Shown here piece after piece: positions 1 through 8,439 of a DNA stretch of 64,000 nucleotides; the stretch's first letter is position 1; each line of letters opens with the position of its first letter. Where the stretch lies: contig CANMMM010000014.1 in assembly GCA_947498935.1 (NCBI GenBank), positions 1 through 64,000 on the forward strand, read 5' to 3'. Under the pieces are notes generated by a model, which saw only the letters and a list, made by a program, of their open reading frames with translations, ran no database searches and was not told where the DNA came from. The translations under genes and the position numbers were made by a program. This DNA is from an uncultured Aquimarina sp. (GTDB taxonomy: Bacteria > Bacteroidota > Bacteroidia > Flavobacteriales > Flavobacteriaceae).

Positions 1-99
1 ATTTTTAACTAATTTTAGATGGAAACTAGTAAAATGGTTAGATTTATTACGTGCTTAATTTATTTAGGACAGGATTGGATAAATTAGAATTTGAGGGTA

Positions 100-125
100 G
101 AAGGCTGTCTTAGTAGGCAGTCTTC
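100..125 (+). terminator. Hairpin, probable terminator of an upstream gene outside the window
   Basis: GAAGGCTGTC at 100-109 pairs, with G-U pairs, to GGCAGTCTTC at 116-125, followed by a short T-rich stretch. The gene it would serve lies left of the window. The rest of bases 1-253 shows no gene; it is the leader of the peptidase gene that follows. Confidence 0.5.
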
Positions 126-253
126 GTTTGTTGTATATAATAGAGATAATGTATTTGAAAAAAAAGCATAGTTTTGATGATACTACCATTTATCAAACAG
201 TGTGTTGGATGTGGTAGTAAGAGTATGACTATTAATGTGCATAAATTCTATAT

Positions 254-946
254 ATGATAAATGATTTTTCTGATTTTATAAAAGGTCTCACTAAAGAATT
301 TACTTCTGTGGTTGATCCTGTATATACAAACGCGGATTACATTGCGATTGATCTATCAAAAGCTAATACGGCTATTACATATGTTTTAACTAAAAATTCA
401 TTGGCTTTTGAGGCGTATATCAAAGAGTATCTTATAAATCATAATGCCAAAGTAGCATATGGTGGGTATGATGAATATAGGAATTTGTATGATCGAAGCG
501 CACATTTTGATGATCAAGGTTTAGGAGGTAAACGTACGTTCCATTTAGGATTAGATGTGTGGTGTGATGCTGGAACAAAAGTAGTAGCACCTTTATCGGG
601 TGTGATACATAGCTTTAAAAATAATGATCTTCATGGAGATTATGGACCTACGATCATTGTACAGCATACTATACAAGGAGAAGTGTTCTATACTTTATAT
701 GGGCATTTGAGTATAGAGAGTCTTGAAACTGTATTTGTTGGTCAACAAGTAGCTAAAGGAGCTGTGCTAGGTTTTTTAGGTGATGCATCTGTAAATGGAG
801 ACTATGCACCACATTTACATTTTCAATTGATACGTGATATAGGAGAGTATCAAGGGGATTATCCAGGAGTTTCTACAAAAATGGAAAAAATGAAATATTT
901 GGAAAATTGTCCAAATCCTAATTTATTGCTTAAAATAAGAAGTTAA
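254..946 (+). CDS. M23-family (LytM-like) metallopeptidase domain protein
   Basis: Predicted zinc peptidase of the M23 type, whose members cut peptidoglycan cross-bridges or act as LytM scaffold proteins. The domain occupies about residues 90-195 of 230. The zinc ligands are visible as H97-x3-D101 and the H187-L-H189 motif, with H151 in YGHLS as an extra active-site histidine, so the site looks intact. No signal peptide or N-terminal membrane helix is seen; the first 85 residues are polar and unassigned. That is odd for a cell-wall enzyme and suggests either a wrong compartment guess or a cytoplasmic paralogue. It stands alone, 90 bp before the secreted GH26-like gene. Family assignment is firm; substrate and location are not. 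Confidence 0.85.
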   Translation: MINDFSDFIKGLTKEFTSVVDPVYTNADYIAIDLSKANTAITYVLTKNSLAFEAYIKEYLINHNAKVAYGGYDEYRNLYDRSAHFDDQGLGGKRTFHLGLDVWCDAGTKVVAPLSGVIHSFKNNDLHGDYGPTIIVQHTIQGEVFYTLYGHLSIESLETVFVGQQVAKGAVLGFLGDASVNGDYAPHLHFQLIRDIGEYQGDYPGVSTKMEKMKYLENCPNPNLLLKIRS

Positions 947-1036
947 TATTTCGTTGATATTTAACGTTTTTACTACGAAATATTTGTGTTAAAACAATAA
1001 GGGTTGTAGTTTAGCTTATAAAACCCTGAAAAAAAC

Positions 1037-2521
1037 ATGAATTTTTTAAATTTAACTAAACTTTCGTTTGTAGGTAGTCTACAACGATATGCGTTGGCTA
1101 TAGTAGCATTTTCCTCTTTCCAGTTTGTAAATGCACAGCGTTATTTACCCAATGATCAAAAATTATTATTTATAGGACAAGATGTAGCTTCTGTAGAGGG
1201 TTACAGAGCAAATTGTACTGGATGTCATAAAGGACATGGAGAAATAGCGTACTTGTCTTTTTATACTTTAGAAGAAACAAATCTCGACGCAGGTCCTGGA
1301 AGAGTGATTTATTATGGAGGTATAGGTATGGATAATAATGGGAATAGAGATACAAATAATACAAGATGGGGGGCTGGTCCGCTGAATCTATGGTCAGCTG
1401 CTGAGCGGTATCCTTTAGTAGCGATAGGATTAAGTATTGTAGAAGATGCTTATTTTGGGCAAGATGGTTTAAATCAAATTATCAACGGAGCACATGATAG
1501 TAAAATCGTAAAAATGGCTACTTTTTTTAACCAATTTCCTTCGAATGTCTTCTATTTACGAATAGGATATGAGTTTGATGGTAATTGGAATAGGTATGAG
1601 CCAACAAAATATGTATCAGCGTATAAGAGAATAGTAGATATATTAAATGCTAATCTGAGTCAAGATAATGTAGAGTATGTATGGCAGTCATCAACGTCTC
1701 CTGTAGATGATATTTTAGATGGAGATAAAGAAGATATAACTAAGTATTATCCTGGAAAAGAGTATGTAGATTGGATGGGATTGTCTTGGTTTTTAAGGGC
1801 TAATGAAAACCCTACGCAGGCTCCTATACCTGCTACGCAATTAGAGCTAGCCAATGAATTGGTAGCTTTTGCTAAATTAGAAGGAAAACCTGTGATGGTT
1901 GCAGAATCTTCGCCTCAGGGCTACCAAATAGATGATAAAACAAATTGTAATATCAGCCCTGGGTATGATGGAGCGGCTGCGCAAGGGTGTGCAAATAAAA
2001 CAGCAACAGTGTTGTATGAGGAATGGTTTGGTGAGTTATTTGATTTTGTAGCAGCAAATGATGAGGTTAGAGCACTGTGCTATATCAATGCAGACTGGGA
2101 TAGTCAATTTTTGTGGAGTGCAGCTAATAATTATCAAATAGGGTATTGGGGCGATACTAGAGTAGAAGCAGATGCAGAGGTGATGAATCTTTGGAAAGGG
2201 TCTATTGCTGATCCTGCTAATAAATTTTTGCAATCTGAAGAGCCTTCAGATATCTTGAATATACTATCAGTAGATGATGTTGCTACTAATGATGCGACTA
2301 ATTTTTCGGTATACCCTAATCCAGTACGTAATGTCCTTACTGTAAAAGGGGGAGTAGATGTCGATACAATGCCTTATCAATTGTTTGCTATAGATGGAAA
2401 GAAAGTATTAGAAGGTATTAGTACAGATGGAGCACCTATAAACGTGAGTGGATTGACTAAAGGTGTTTATATGCTTAAGTTAGGAAAAAGTGTAGCTGTA
2501 AAAAAGATTGTAAAGCAGTAA
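1037..2521 (+). CDS. Secreted GH26-like (beta-mannanase clan) protein with T9SS sorting domain
   Basis: Secreted protein of 494 residues. A signal peptide (about 1-34, ending VNAQ) precedes a GH26-like TIM-barrel region of about 40-400. A YEFD motif (E179) and an AESSP motif (E290) sit where GH26 enzymes carry the acid/base and the nucleophile. The C-terminus (about 424-494, with YPNP and a GVYMLKL-type end) is a type A T9SS sorting domain, so the product should be exported across the outer membrane. It is a clear relative of the catalytic region of the 1042-residue protein at 51602-54730. Oddly, a loop after the first strand contains C60-T-G-C63-H64, formally a c-type haem attachment motif, absent from the relative. 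Polysaccharide hydrolysis is inferred; the substrate is unknown. Confidence 0.75.
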   Translation: MNFLNLTKLSFVGSLQRYALAIVAFSSFQFVNAQRYLPNDQKLLFIGQDVASVEGYRANCTGCHKGHGEIAYLSFYTLEETNLDAGPGRVIYYGGIGMDNNGNRDTNNTRWGAGPLNLWSAAERYPLVAIGLSIVEDAYFGQDGLNQIINGAHDSKIVKMATFFNQFPSNVFYLRIGYEFDGNWNRYEPTKYVSAYKRIVDILNANLSQDNVEYVWQSSTSPVDDILDGDKEDITKYYPGKEYVDWMGLSWFLRANENPTQAPIPATQLELANELVAFAKLEGKPVMVAESSPQGYQIDDKTNCNISPGYDGAAAQGCANKTATVLYEEWFGELFDFVAANDEVRALCYINADWDSQFLWSAANNYQIGYWGDTRVEADAEVMNLWKGSIADPANKFLQSEEPSDILNILSVDDVATNDATNFSVYPNPVRNVLTVKGGVDVDTMPYQLFAIDGKKVLEGISTDGAPINVSGLTKGVYMLKLGKSVAVKKIVKQ

Positions 2522-2597
2522 TAGTATAAAAATAAGCTCGTTATACTAGACGGAAAAACGTTATTGTTTGCTGCGAGCTATTAATTATGATAATTTT

Positions 2598-2632
2598 AAA
2601 AAGGTAATACGTGTAACGTATTGCCTTTTTTT
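2598..2632 (+). terminator. Rho-independent terminator of the GH26-like gene
   Basis: AAAAAGGTAATACG (2598-2611) pairs with CGTATTGCCTTTTT, followed by a T run. It lies 77 bases after the stop codon. Confidence 0.85.
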
Positions 2633-2809
2633 GTGATGTGTTGCAGGCTCTTTTGATTTCAGTGAACAACAACTATGAGTTTTAAGAAGTATCTTCTCTA
2701 ATCTAAGTTCTTTCTTATTTTTGGTTGTAAACAAAAGATCAAGAATTGATTTAGTGATCATTTAATGTAAGTAAAGTAGTTTAATGCAGGGAGGTGTATG
2801 CAAGAAAAG

Positions 2810-2855
2810 CAAAACCCCTACCACAATGTAAACTGCGATGGGGGTTTTGTTTTTA
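2810..2855 (-). terminator. Terminator of secA (probably bidirectional)
   Basis: CAAAACCCC (2810-2818) pairs with GGGGTTTTG (2841-2849) around a 22-base loop. On the minus strand it lies about 25 bases beyond the secA stop. Confidence 0.7.
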
Positions 2856-2879
2856 AGTATAGAGTTGTTTGACTATCGT

Positions 2880-5800
2880 TTATTCGTTAATCAATACCCA
2901 TTCTCCTTTTTGGATAAGCGGAATAGCTTGTTTGTATTTTAATGTCTTGCTTTCGCCATTCAGTACATGTTTGATAGTCACTTTGTCGTTTCGTCCAATC
3001 TTGGGTTGTTCACGAACTACAGTTTCTACAACTTGTGGTGCTTGCTGGGTTTGTCCAGCGGCTCTGTTCTGTGCAGCACGCTCATCCATGTTAGGGATTT
3101 CTTCTTTAGAAGTTTCTAAAGCGTCTTTACGGCGTACTTGTTTTGCCTCAGAAATATCTTGTGTATCACCACTAGGTAGTTCTCCTTTGAATAAGAAAGA
3201 AATTACATCTTTATTTACTTCCTCGATCATCCCCTTAAATAACTCAAAGGCTTCGAACTTATAAATCAGTAATGGGTCTTTTTGTTCATGAACTGCTAAT
3301 TGTACACTCTGTTTTAATTCATCCATTTTGCGTAGGTGTGTCTTCCATGCATCATCGATGATTGCTAAAGTGATATTTTTTTCAAAATCTGTGATCAGTT
3401 GTTGCCCTTCAGATTCGTATGCTTTTTCTAAATTAGTAGCTACGTTTAGACTTTTTACTCCGTCTGTAAAAGGCACTAAAATACGTTCGTAATTACTAGC
3501 AGGGTCTTCGTAAACTTGCTTAATAATAGGGAATGCAGTAGCTGCATTTCTACGCATTTTATCTTGGTAATGTGTATAAGCTGCTTTGTAAACTTCTCCT
3601 GCTATTTTTTGCACGTCCATTTTTTCAAATTCTTCCGCACTTACAGGACTGCTCATAGAGAAATAACGAATGAGCTCGAACTCAAAGTTTTTATAATCTA
3701 CAGCTGCTTTGTTACCTTCTGTAATGACCTCTGCAGTATCGTAAATCATATTAGCAAGGTCTACGCGTAAGCGCTCTCCAAATAAGGCGTGATACCTACG
3801 TTTGTATACCACCTCACGTTGTGCATTCATTACATCGTCGTACTCTAAGAGTCGTTTACGTACACCAAAGTTGTTTTCTTCTACTTTTTTCTGAGCACGT
3901 TCTATAGATTTAGAGATCATAGAATGTTGGATCACTTCTCCTTCTTCTAGTCCCATTCGATCCATCATTTTAGCGATACGCTCTGATCCGAATAGTCGCA
4001 TCAAGTTATCTTCTAGTGATACATAGAATTGGGAGCTTCCTGGGTCTCCTTGTCGTCCTGCACGACCTCTTAGCTGACGGTCTACACGTCTAGAGTCATG
4101 ACGTTCAGTACCTATAATTGCCAGTCCTCCAGCATTTTTTACATCATCTGATAATTTAATATCAGTACCACGACCTGCCATGTTTGTAGCAATCGTAACG
4201 ACTCCAGCATTTCCAGCTTCAGCTACAATATCGGCTTCTTTTTTATGCAATTTCGCATTCAGTACATTATGAGGTACTTTTCTAATGGTAAGCATTCTAG
4301 CTAATAATTCAGAGATCTCTACAGAAGTAGTACCGATCAATACAGGTCTTCCTGCTTTTGATAGATTGGTCACCTGGTCAATTACAGCATTGTATTTTTC
4401 GCGCTTCGTTTTATATACTAAATCTTCTTTGTCTTTTCTGGCAATCGGTCTATTGGTAGGAATTTCCACTACATCTAATTCATAGATTTCCCAAAGCTCT
4501 CCAGCTTCTGTAACAGCTGTACCTGTCATTCCAGATAATTTACCATACATACGGAAATAGTTCTGTAAGGTAACTGTAGCAAATGTTTGGGTAGCATCTT
4601 CAATCTTTACATTTTCTTTGGCTTCGATTGCTTGGTGTAATCCATCGCTATAACGACGACCATCCATGATACGTCCTGTCTGCTCATCAACAATTTTCAC
4701 CTTATTATCCATTACTACATACTCTACATCTTTTTCGAATAAAGAGTAGGCTTTTAATAGCTGGCGTAATGTATGAATACGTTCGCTTTTTACGCTGTAG
4801 TCTCTGAACAGTTCTTCTTTTTTCTCTGCTTCTTCTTCTTTGGATAATTCCAACTTTTCTATTTTGGCAATTTCCATTCCTATTTGTGGTAGGACAAAGA
4901 AGTCTGGATTTTCTTTTCCAGATAGGTGATCTACCCCTTTATCAGTAAGATCGATCTGATTATTTTTCTCTTCGATAACATAGTATAAATCTGCATCAAT
5001 CTTATGCATCTCTCTATTGTTATCTTGCATGTAGAAGTTTTCTGTTTTTTGCAGTAGCATTTTTACACCTTCTTCACTTAAGAATTTGATTAATGCCTTG
5101 TTTTTAGGAATTCCTCTATATACCTGTAGTAATTTAAAACCACCTTCTTTCGTATTGCCTTCTTTGATCAGTTTTTTAGCATCTGCCAATACAGTAGTCA
5201 AGAATTTCTGTTGTACTGCTACAATATCCGCAATTTTTGGTTTTAACTCATTAAACTCATGAATATCTCCCTTAGGGATTGGTCCAGATATGATCAAAGG
5301 AGTTCGAGCATCATCAATCAATACAGAATCTACCTCATCTATAATGGCATAGTTATGAGGGCGCTGTACAAGATCTTCTGGTGCATGTGCCATATTATCA
5401 CGCAAGTAATCAAAGCCAAATTCATTATTAGTACCATACGTAATATCTGCATTGTAGGCAGCTCTACGTTCTGCTGAGTTAGGTTTATGATTATCGATAC
5501 AGTCTACGGTAAGTCCGTGAAACTCAAATATCGGTGCCATCCATTCACTATCCCTTCGTGCTAGGTAATCATTTACAGTTACTAAGTGGACTCCATTTCC
5601 AGATAGTGCGTTAAGGTATACAGGAAGTGTACCTACTAAGGTTTTCCCTTCTCCTGTTTGCATTTCAGCAATTTTACCTTCGTGTAATGCGATCCCCCCT
5701 ATTAATTGTACATCATAGTGAATCATGTCCCATTTTACTTCTTTACCAGCCGCATCCCAACTGGTTGTCCAAACAGCTTGTTCTCCGTCTAGTGTTACAT

Positions 5801-6236
5801 GATCTCTAGTGCCTGAAAGTTCTCTATCGAAAGCAGAAGCAGTAACACTAATAGTATCATTTTTAGCAAAGCGGGTAGCTGTTTCTTTTACCACAGCAAA
5901 TGCCTCAGGAAGTATGGCATTTAATGTCTTTTCGGTCACTTCATACGCCTCTTTTTTTAATTTATCAATCTCAGCGTAGATGTCTTCTTTTGTATTGATA
6001 TCCTCAGTAGTGTCAGCCTCTTGTGTAAGTTGATCAATCTTTGTATTGATGTCTGCTCGCGCATCATTTACGAGTTTTTTAAAACTTACCGTCTTGGCAC
6101 GTAGTTCATCGTTAGAAAGCGTAGCGATTTCCTTTGCCGCTTTTTTGATGAGTTCTACCTTTGGTTGAATATCTTTTATATCTTTTTTGGACTTATCGCC
6201 CACAAATACTTTTAGTACAGAATCTAAAATTCCCAT
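2880..6236 (-). CDS. secA: Protein translocase ATPase SecA
   Basis: Motor of the Sec pathway: it drives unfolded preproteins through SecYEG at the inner membrane using ATP. At 1118 residues it is longer than E. coli SecA (901), as is usual in Bacteroidota. Walker A (QTGEGKT) lies at about 193-199 and the DEVD box at about 300-303; helicase motifs such as TNMAGRGTDI and the RQLRGRAGRQGDPG segment follow. An acidic, Lys/Glu-rich insertion follows the first nucleotide-binding half. The C-terminal tail lacks the cysteine-rich zinc motif that binds SecB in proteobacteria and ends instead in an unrelated stretch of about 80 residues. It is monocistronic, with its own terminator downstream. Confidence 0.97.
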   Translation of the reverse strand: MGILDSVLKVFVGDKSKKDIKDIQPKVELIKKAAKEIATLSNDELRAKTVSFKKLVNDARADINTKIDQLTQEADTTEDINTKEDIYAEIDKLKKEAYEVTEKTLNAILPEAFAVVKETATRFAKNDTISVTASAFDRELSGTRDHVTLDGEQAVWTTSWDAAGKEVKWDMIHYDVQLIGGIALHEGKIAEMQTGEGKTLVGTLPVYLNALSGNGVHLVTVNDYLARRDSEWMAPIFEFHGLTVDCIDNHKPNSAERRAAYNADITYGTNNEFGFDYLRDNMAHAPEDLVQRPHNYAIIDEVDSVLIDDARTPLIISGPIPKGDIHEFNELKPKIADIVAVQQKFLTTVLADAKKLIKEGNTKEGGFKLLQVYRGIPKNKALIKFLSEEGVKMLLQKTENFYMQDNNREMHKIDADLYYVIEEKNNQIDLTDKGVDHLSGKENPDFFVLPQIGMEIAKIEKLELSKEEEAEKKEELFRDYSVKSERIHTLRQLLKAYSLFEKDVEYVVMDNKVKIVDEQTGRIMDGRRYSDGLHQAIEAKENVKIEDATQTFATVTLQNYFRMYGKLSGMTGTAVTEAGELWEIYELDVVEIPTNRPIARKDKEDLVYKTKREKYNAVIDQVTNLSKAGRPVLIGTTSVEISELLARMLTIRKVPHNVLNAKLHKKEADIVAEAGNAGVVTIATNMAGRGTDIKLSDDVKNAGGLAIIGTERHDSRRVDRQLRGRAGRQGDPGSSQFYVSLEDNLMRLFGSERIAKMMDRMGLEEGEVIQHSMISKSIERAQKKVEENNFGVRKRLLEYDDVMNAQREVVYKRRYHALFGERLRVDLANMIYDTAEVITEGNKAAVDYKNFEFELIRYFSMSSPVSAEEFEKMDVQKIAGEVYKAAYTHYQDKMRRNAATAFPIIKQVYEDPASNYERILVPFTDGVKSLNVATNLEKAYESEGQQLITDFEKNITLAIIDDAWKTHLRKMDELKQSVQLAVHEQKDPLLIYKFEAFELFKGMIEEVNKDVISFLFKGELPSGDTQDISEAKQVRRKDALETSKEEIPNMDERAAQNRAAGQTQQAPQVVETVVREQPKIGRNDKVTIKHVLNGESKTLKYKQAIPLIQKGEWVLINE

Positions 6237-6410
6237 AACGTATGGTGTGTGTTATTTTTTTTGATAGAGTGCGGGTGTATACATGTATATTTACATGGTG
6301 TTTTCCACTCTATAGCATGAGTGGGAATCCAGCCTCTACGGCCTTTTCGGGCTTTATTATACAATATATTCCTAGGTTTCTTTAGGGCTAGGAAGATGCG
6401 TAATTTACGC

Positions 6411-6437
6411 AAAAAAAAAGCCTCTTGCGAGACTTTT
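6411..6437 (-). terminator. Terminator of the DUF2795 gene
   Basis: On the minus strand AAAAGTCTC, a four-base loop and GAGGCTTTT form a stem with one mismatch, followed by a T run. It ends 20 bases past the stop of the gene at 6457. Confidence 0.7.
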
Positions 6438-6456
6438 GATACTATTTACATTTTTT

Positions 6457-6678
6457 TTAATACTCATCCTCATTCCAAAGATAATCTTCGTCGGTAGGAT
6501 AGTCTGGCCATATCTCTTCTATAGAATCATACGAGTCTCCTTCATCTTCAATAGATTGTAGATTTTCTACAACTTCTAACGGTGCTCCTGTACGGATTGC
6601 ATAGTCAATTAACTCATCTTTGGTGGCTGGCCAAGGTGCATCACTTAGGTACGATGCTAATTCTAAAGTCCAATACAT
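6457..6678 (-). CDS. DUF2795 small acidic protein
   Basis: A 73-residue protein of the DUF2795 type, a family that is common and always small in Bacteroidota; its function is not known. The N-terminal half (MYWTLELASYLSDAPWPAT and the following helix with APLEVVENL) is the conserved core. The C-terminal third is very acidic (EDEGDSYDSIEEIW, then a D/E-rich tail). No membrane segment or cysteine is present. It lies upstream of secA on the same strand, but the hairpin at 6411-6437 separates them, so they are probably not co-transcribed. Confidence 0.8.
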   Translation of the reverse strand: MYWTLELASYLSDAPWPATKDELIDYAIRTGAPLEVVENLQSIEDEGDSYDSIEEIWPDYPTDEDYLWNEDEY

Positions 6679-6822
6679 ATGCTTACTGGTTTAATTTTTT
6701 GCAAAAATAATTTTTTAGTTTAAAAAGTCAAGAAAAAAATTAATTATTTAAACGATAATTATAAGAACGTAATTTCTTAGGTTTTTCCCCTGCGGTTGTG
6801 TGTTGCTTTTTGAAAAATAAGT

Positions 6823-7398
6823 CTATGAATCCTTTGTAGGAATCCATTGTATTTCATCTGCTTGTAAATCCATTGACAACTTTCGTGCCAGTACAAAAAG
6901 ATAGTCAGAAAGTCGGTTCAAGTAGTGCAATGTGGTGTCTTCAAAAGGCTCTAACTCATACAATGCAGTAGCTAATCGCTCGGCACGCCTACAGACACAG
7001 CGAGCAACATGACAGAATGACACAGTTTCATGTCCACCAGGGAGTACAAAATGTGTCATAGGCGGTAGTAGTGTATCCATGCGATCAATTTCTTGTTCTA
7101 AAAACTGTACATCTGCTTCAGAAATTGTAGCGATATTTAATCGTTTCGTTCCATTTTTGAGTATAGCTTTGGCGGGGTCAGTGGCTAGGACAGCACCAAC
7201 GGTAAATAATTTATTTTGAATTTCAATTAATGTATCCTTGGTATTCGCATCTATGTGTTGATCCCTGATAAGTCCTATGTAGGAGTTTAGTTCATCGACT
7301 GTACCATAGCTATCGATTCTGATGTGATGTTTAGGAACGCGAGTCCCTCCGAATAAAGCTGTTATGCCCTGATCCCCTGTTTTGGTATAAATCTTCAT
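6823..7398 (-). CDS. PduO-type cob(I)alamin adenosyltransferase
   Basis: Transfers the adenosyl group of ATP to cob(I)alamin, giving coenzyme B12. At 191 residues it has the usual PduO/ATR length. The N-terminal ATP-binding signature (YTKTGDQG, residues 4-11) is present, as are the CRRAERLA segment and YLNRLSDYLFVLAR, which form the corrinoid/ATP site at subunit interfaces of the trimer. No other B12 gene and no cobalamin riboswitch is visible nearby, so it probably serves a B12-dependent enzyme elsewhere, as in B12-salvaging flavobacteria. A tiny membrane-protein gene lies 97 bp upstream on the same strand. Confidence 0.93.
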   Translation of the reverse strand: MKIYTKTGDQGITALFGGTRVPKHHIRIDSYGTVDELNSYIGLIRDQHIDANTKDTLIEIQNKLFTVGAVLATDPAKAILKNGTKRLNIATISEADVQFLEQEIDRMDTLLPPMTHFVLPGGHETVSFCHVARCVCRRAERLATALYELEPFEDTTLHYLNRLSDYLFVLARKLSMDLQADEIQWIPTKDS

Positions 7399-7495
7399 AT
7401 GCTTTCTATATGTTTGATAGTAATGATTTGATGTTTGTCAGATTGTTTAGGAGTAAACAAAATAAATCTAATAGTCTGATGGATATCATCATTTA

Positions 7496-7675
7496 TTACT
7501 CTTTATGAGCGTCGTTTGTTTTTTTGTCCAAATAGTTTTTTCGAAAATTTCGTTTATTTCGGTCGTACAGTTTTCGTTTATTACGTCCAGTATTCCACAT
7601 CACAGCGATAAATAAGACAGCAATGGCGATAAGTACAAGGAGTAGTTGTGTTTCTTCTGATAATGACTGTAGCAT
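7496..7675 (-). CDS. Small single-pass membrane protein, 59 residues
   Basis: Reading the minus strand from ATG at 7675 to TAA at 7496 gives 59 codons. The layout is a short polar start (MLQSLSEETQ), one hydrophobic helix (LLLVLIAIAVLFIAVMW, residues 11-27), then a strongly basic tail rich in Arg, Lys and Asn. The positive-inside rule puts the tail in the cytoplasm. It lies between the adenosyltransferase and the divergent recR gene. No family is recognised. Its good coding character, with no internal stop and a sensible topology, argues that it is real; its role is unknown. Confidence 0.6.
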   Translation of the reverse strand: MLQSLSEETQLLLVLIAIAVLFIAVMWNTGRNKRKLYDRNKRNFRKNYLDKKTNDAHKE

Positions 7676-7768
7676 GCTATTTTTTTGATGTAAAAATAAA
7701 AAAATACAGTATGTGTAGCAGGGTGTTTTTTGTAAATACTACGTATAGTAAGTCTCTTTAAAAACTAG

Positions 7769-7776
7769 TATCTTTG
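7769..7776 (+). promoter_or_regulatory. -7 element of the recR promoter
   Basis: TATCTTTG matches the Bacteroidota -7 consensus TAnnTTTG and ends only seven bases before the recR ATG, implying an almost leaderless mRNA. No good -33 TTTG is seen at the right spacing. Confidence 0.45.
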
Positions 7777-7783
7777 CGCTGCT

Positions 7784-8404
7784 ATGGAATTTTCGTCTAA
7801 ACTATTAGAAAATGCAGTATATGAAATGTCGCAATTACCAGGGATTGGTAAGCGGACAGCATTACGTTTGGTACTGCATCTATTACGACAACCCGCAGAC
7901 CAAACAGCACATTTAGTAAGTGCGCTAGGAATATTGAGAGCAGAAATTAAATTTTGCAAAAAATGTCATAACATCAGTGATGTAGCGGTATGCGAAATCT
8001 GTAGTAACCCGAATAGAGTACAAGATACAGTCTGTGTGGTAGAGGATGTGCGAGATGTCATGGCGATAGAAAATACAGGGCAGTATAGAGGATTGTATCA
8101 CGTATTAGGCGGAAAGATTAGCCCATTAGATGGAGTTGGTCCCCAGGATCTACACATCGAAACGCTAGTCGAAAAAGTGAAATTAGGCACTGTAAAAGAA
8201 CTGATCTTTGCACTAAGTGCCACAATGGAAGGTGATACAACCAACTTTTATATCTATAAGCAATTAGAAGGTATGTCTATAAAAATAGCGACCATTGCTC
8301 GTGGAATAGGCGTAAATGACGAGCTAGAATATGCAGATGAAGTAACGCTAGGTAGAAGTATTGTGAATCGTATACCTTTTGAAAATGCCCTTAAAAACTC
8401 CTAA
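7784..8404 (+). CDS. recR: Recombination protein RecR
   Basis: Acts with RecO (and RecF) to load RecA at single-strand gaps. At 206 residues it is of normal length. The helix-hairpin-helix ([13 protein letters not shown], about 18-30) comes first. The four-cysteine zinc site follows ([16 protein letters not shown], about 65-80), then the Toprim domain beginning CVVEDVRDV with the conserved GGKISPLDG loop. The start at 7784 is fixed by the -7 box just upstream. The glycosyltransferase gene follows after about 35 bp and may be co-transcribed. Confidence 0.96.
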   Translation: MEFSSKLLENAVYEMSQLPGIGKRTALRLVLHLLRQPADQTAHLVSALGILRAEIKFCKKCHNISDVAVCEICSNPNRVQDTVCVVEDVRDVMAIENTGQYRGLYHVLGGKISPLDGVGPQDLHIETLVEKVKLGTVKELIFALSATMEGDTTNFYIYKQLEGMSIKIATIARGIGVNDELEYADEVTLGRSIVNRIPFENALKNS

Positions 8405-8439
8405 AAAACGTATGCTAATTTTTTAAAAAATCGACTCTA

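Larger units (their letters stand above)
2522..2879. other. Convergent intergenic region with two terminators and a family B fragment
   Basis: No gene is seen between the GH26-like gene and secA. The region holds the hairpins at 2598-2632 and 2810-2855. A short piece at 2650-2667, CTTTTGATTTCAGTGAAC, matches the left arm of the family B repeat. Confidence 0.6.

Noticed and set aside
6224..6412. Open frame of 62 codons upstream of secA
   Set aside because: It overlaps the secA start, is rich in rare combinations and has no motif; the region is better read as the secA leader.
7399..7495. Cobalamin riboswitch ahead of the adenosyltransferase gene
   Set aside because: The gap is under 100 bases and lacks the B12-box sequence.
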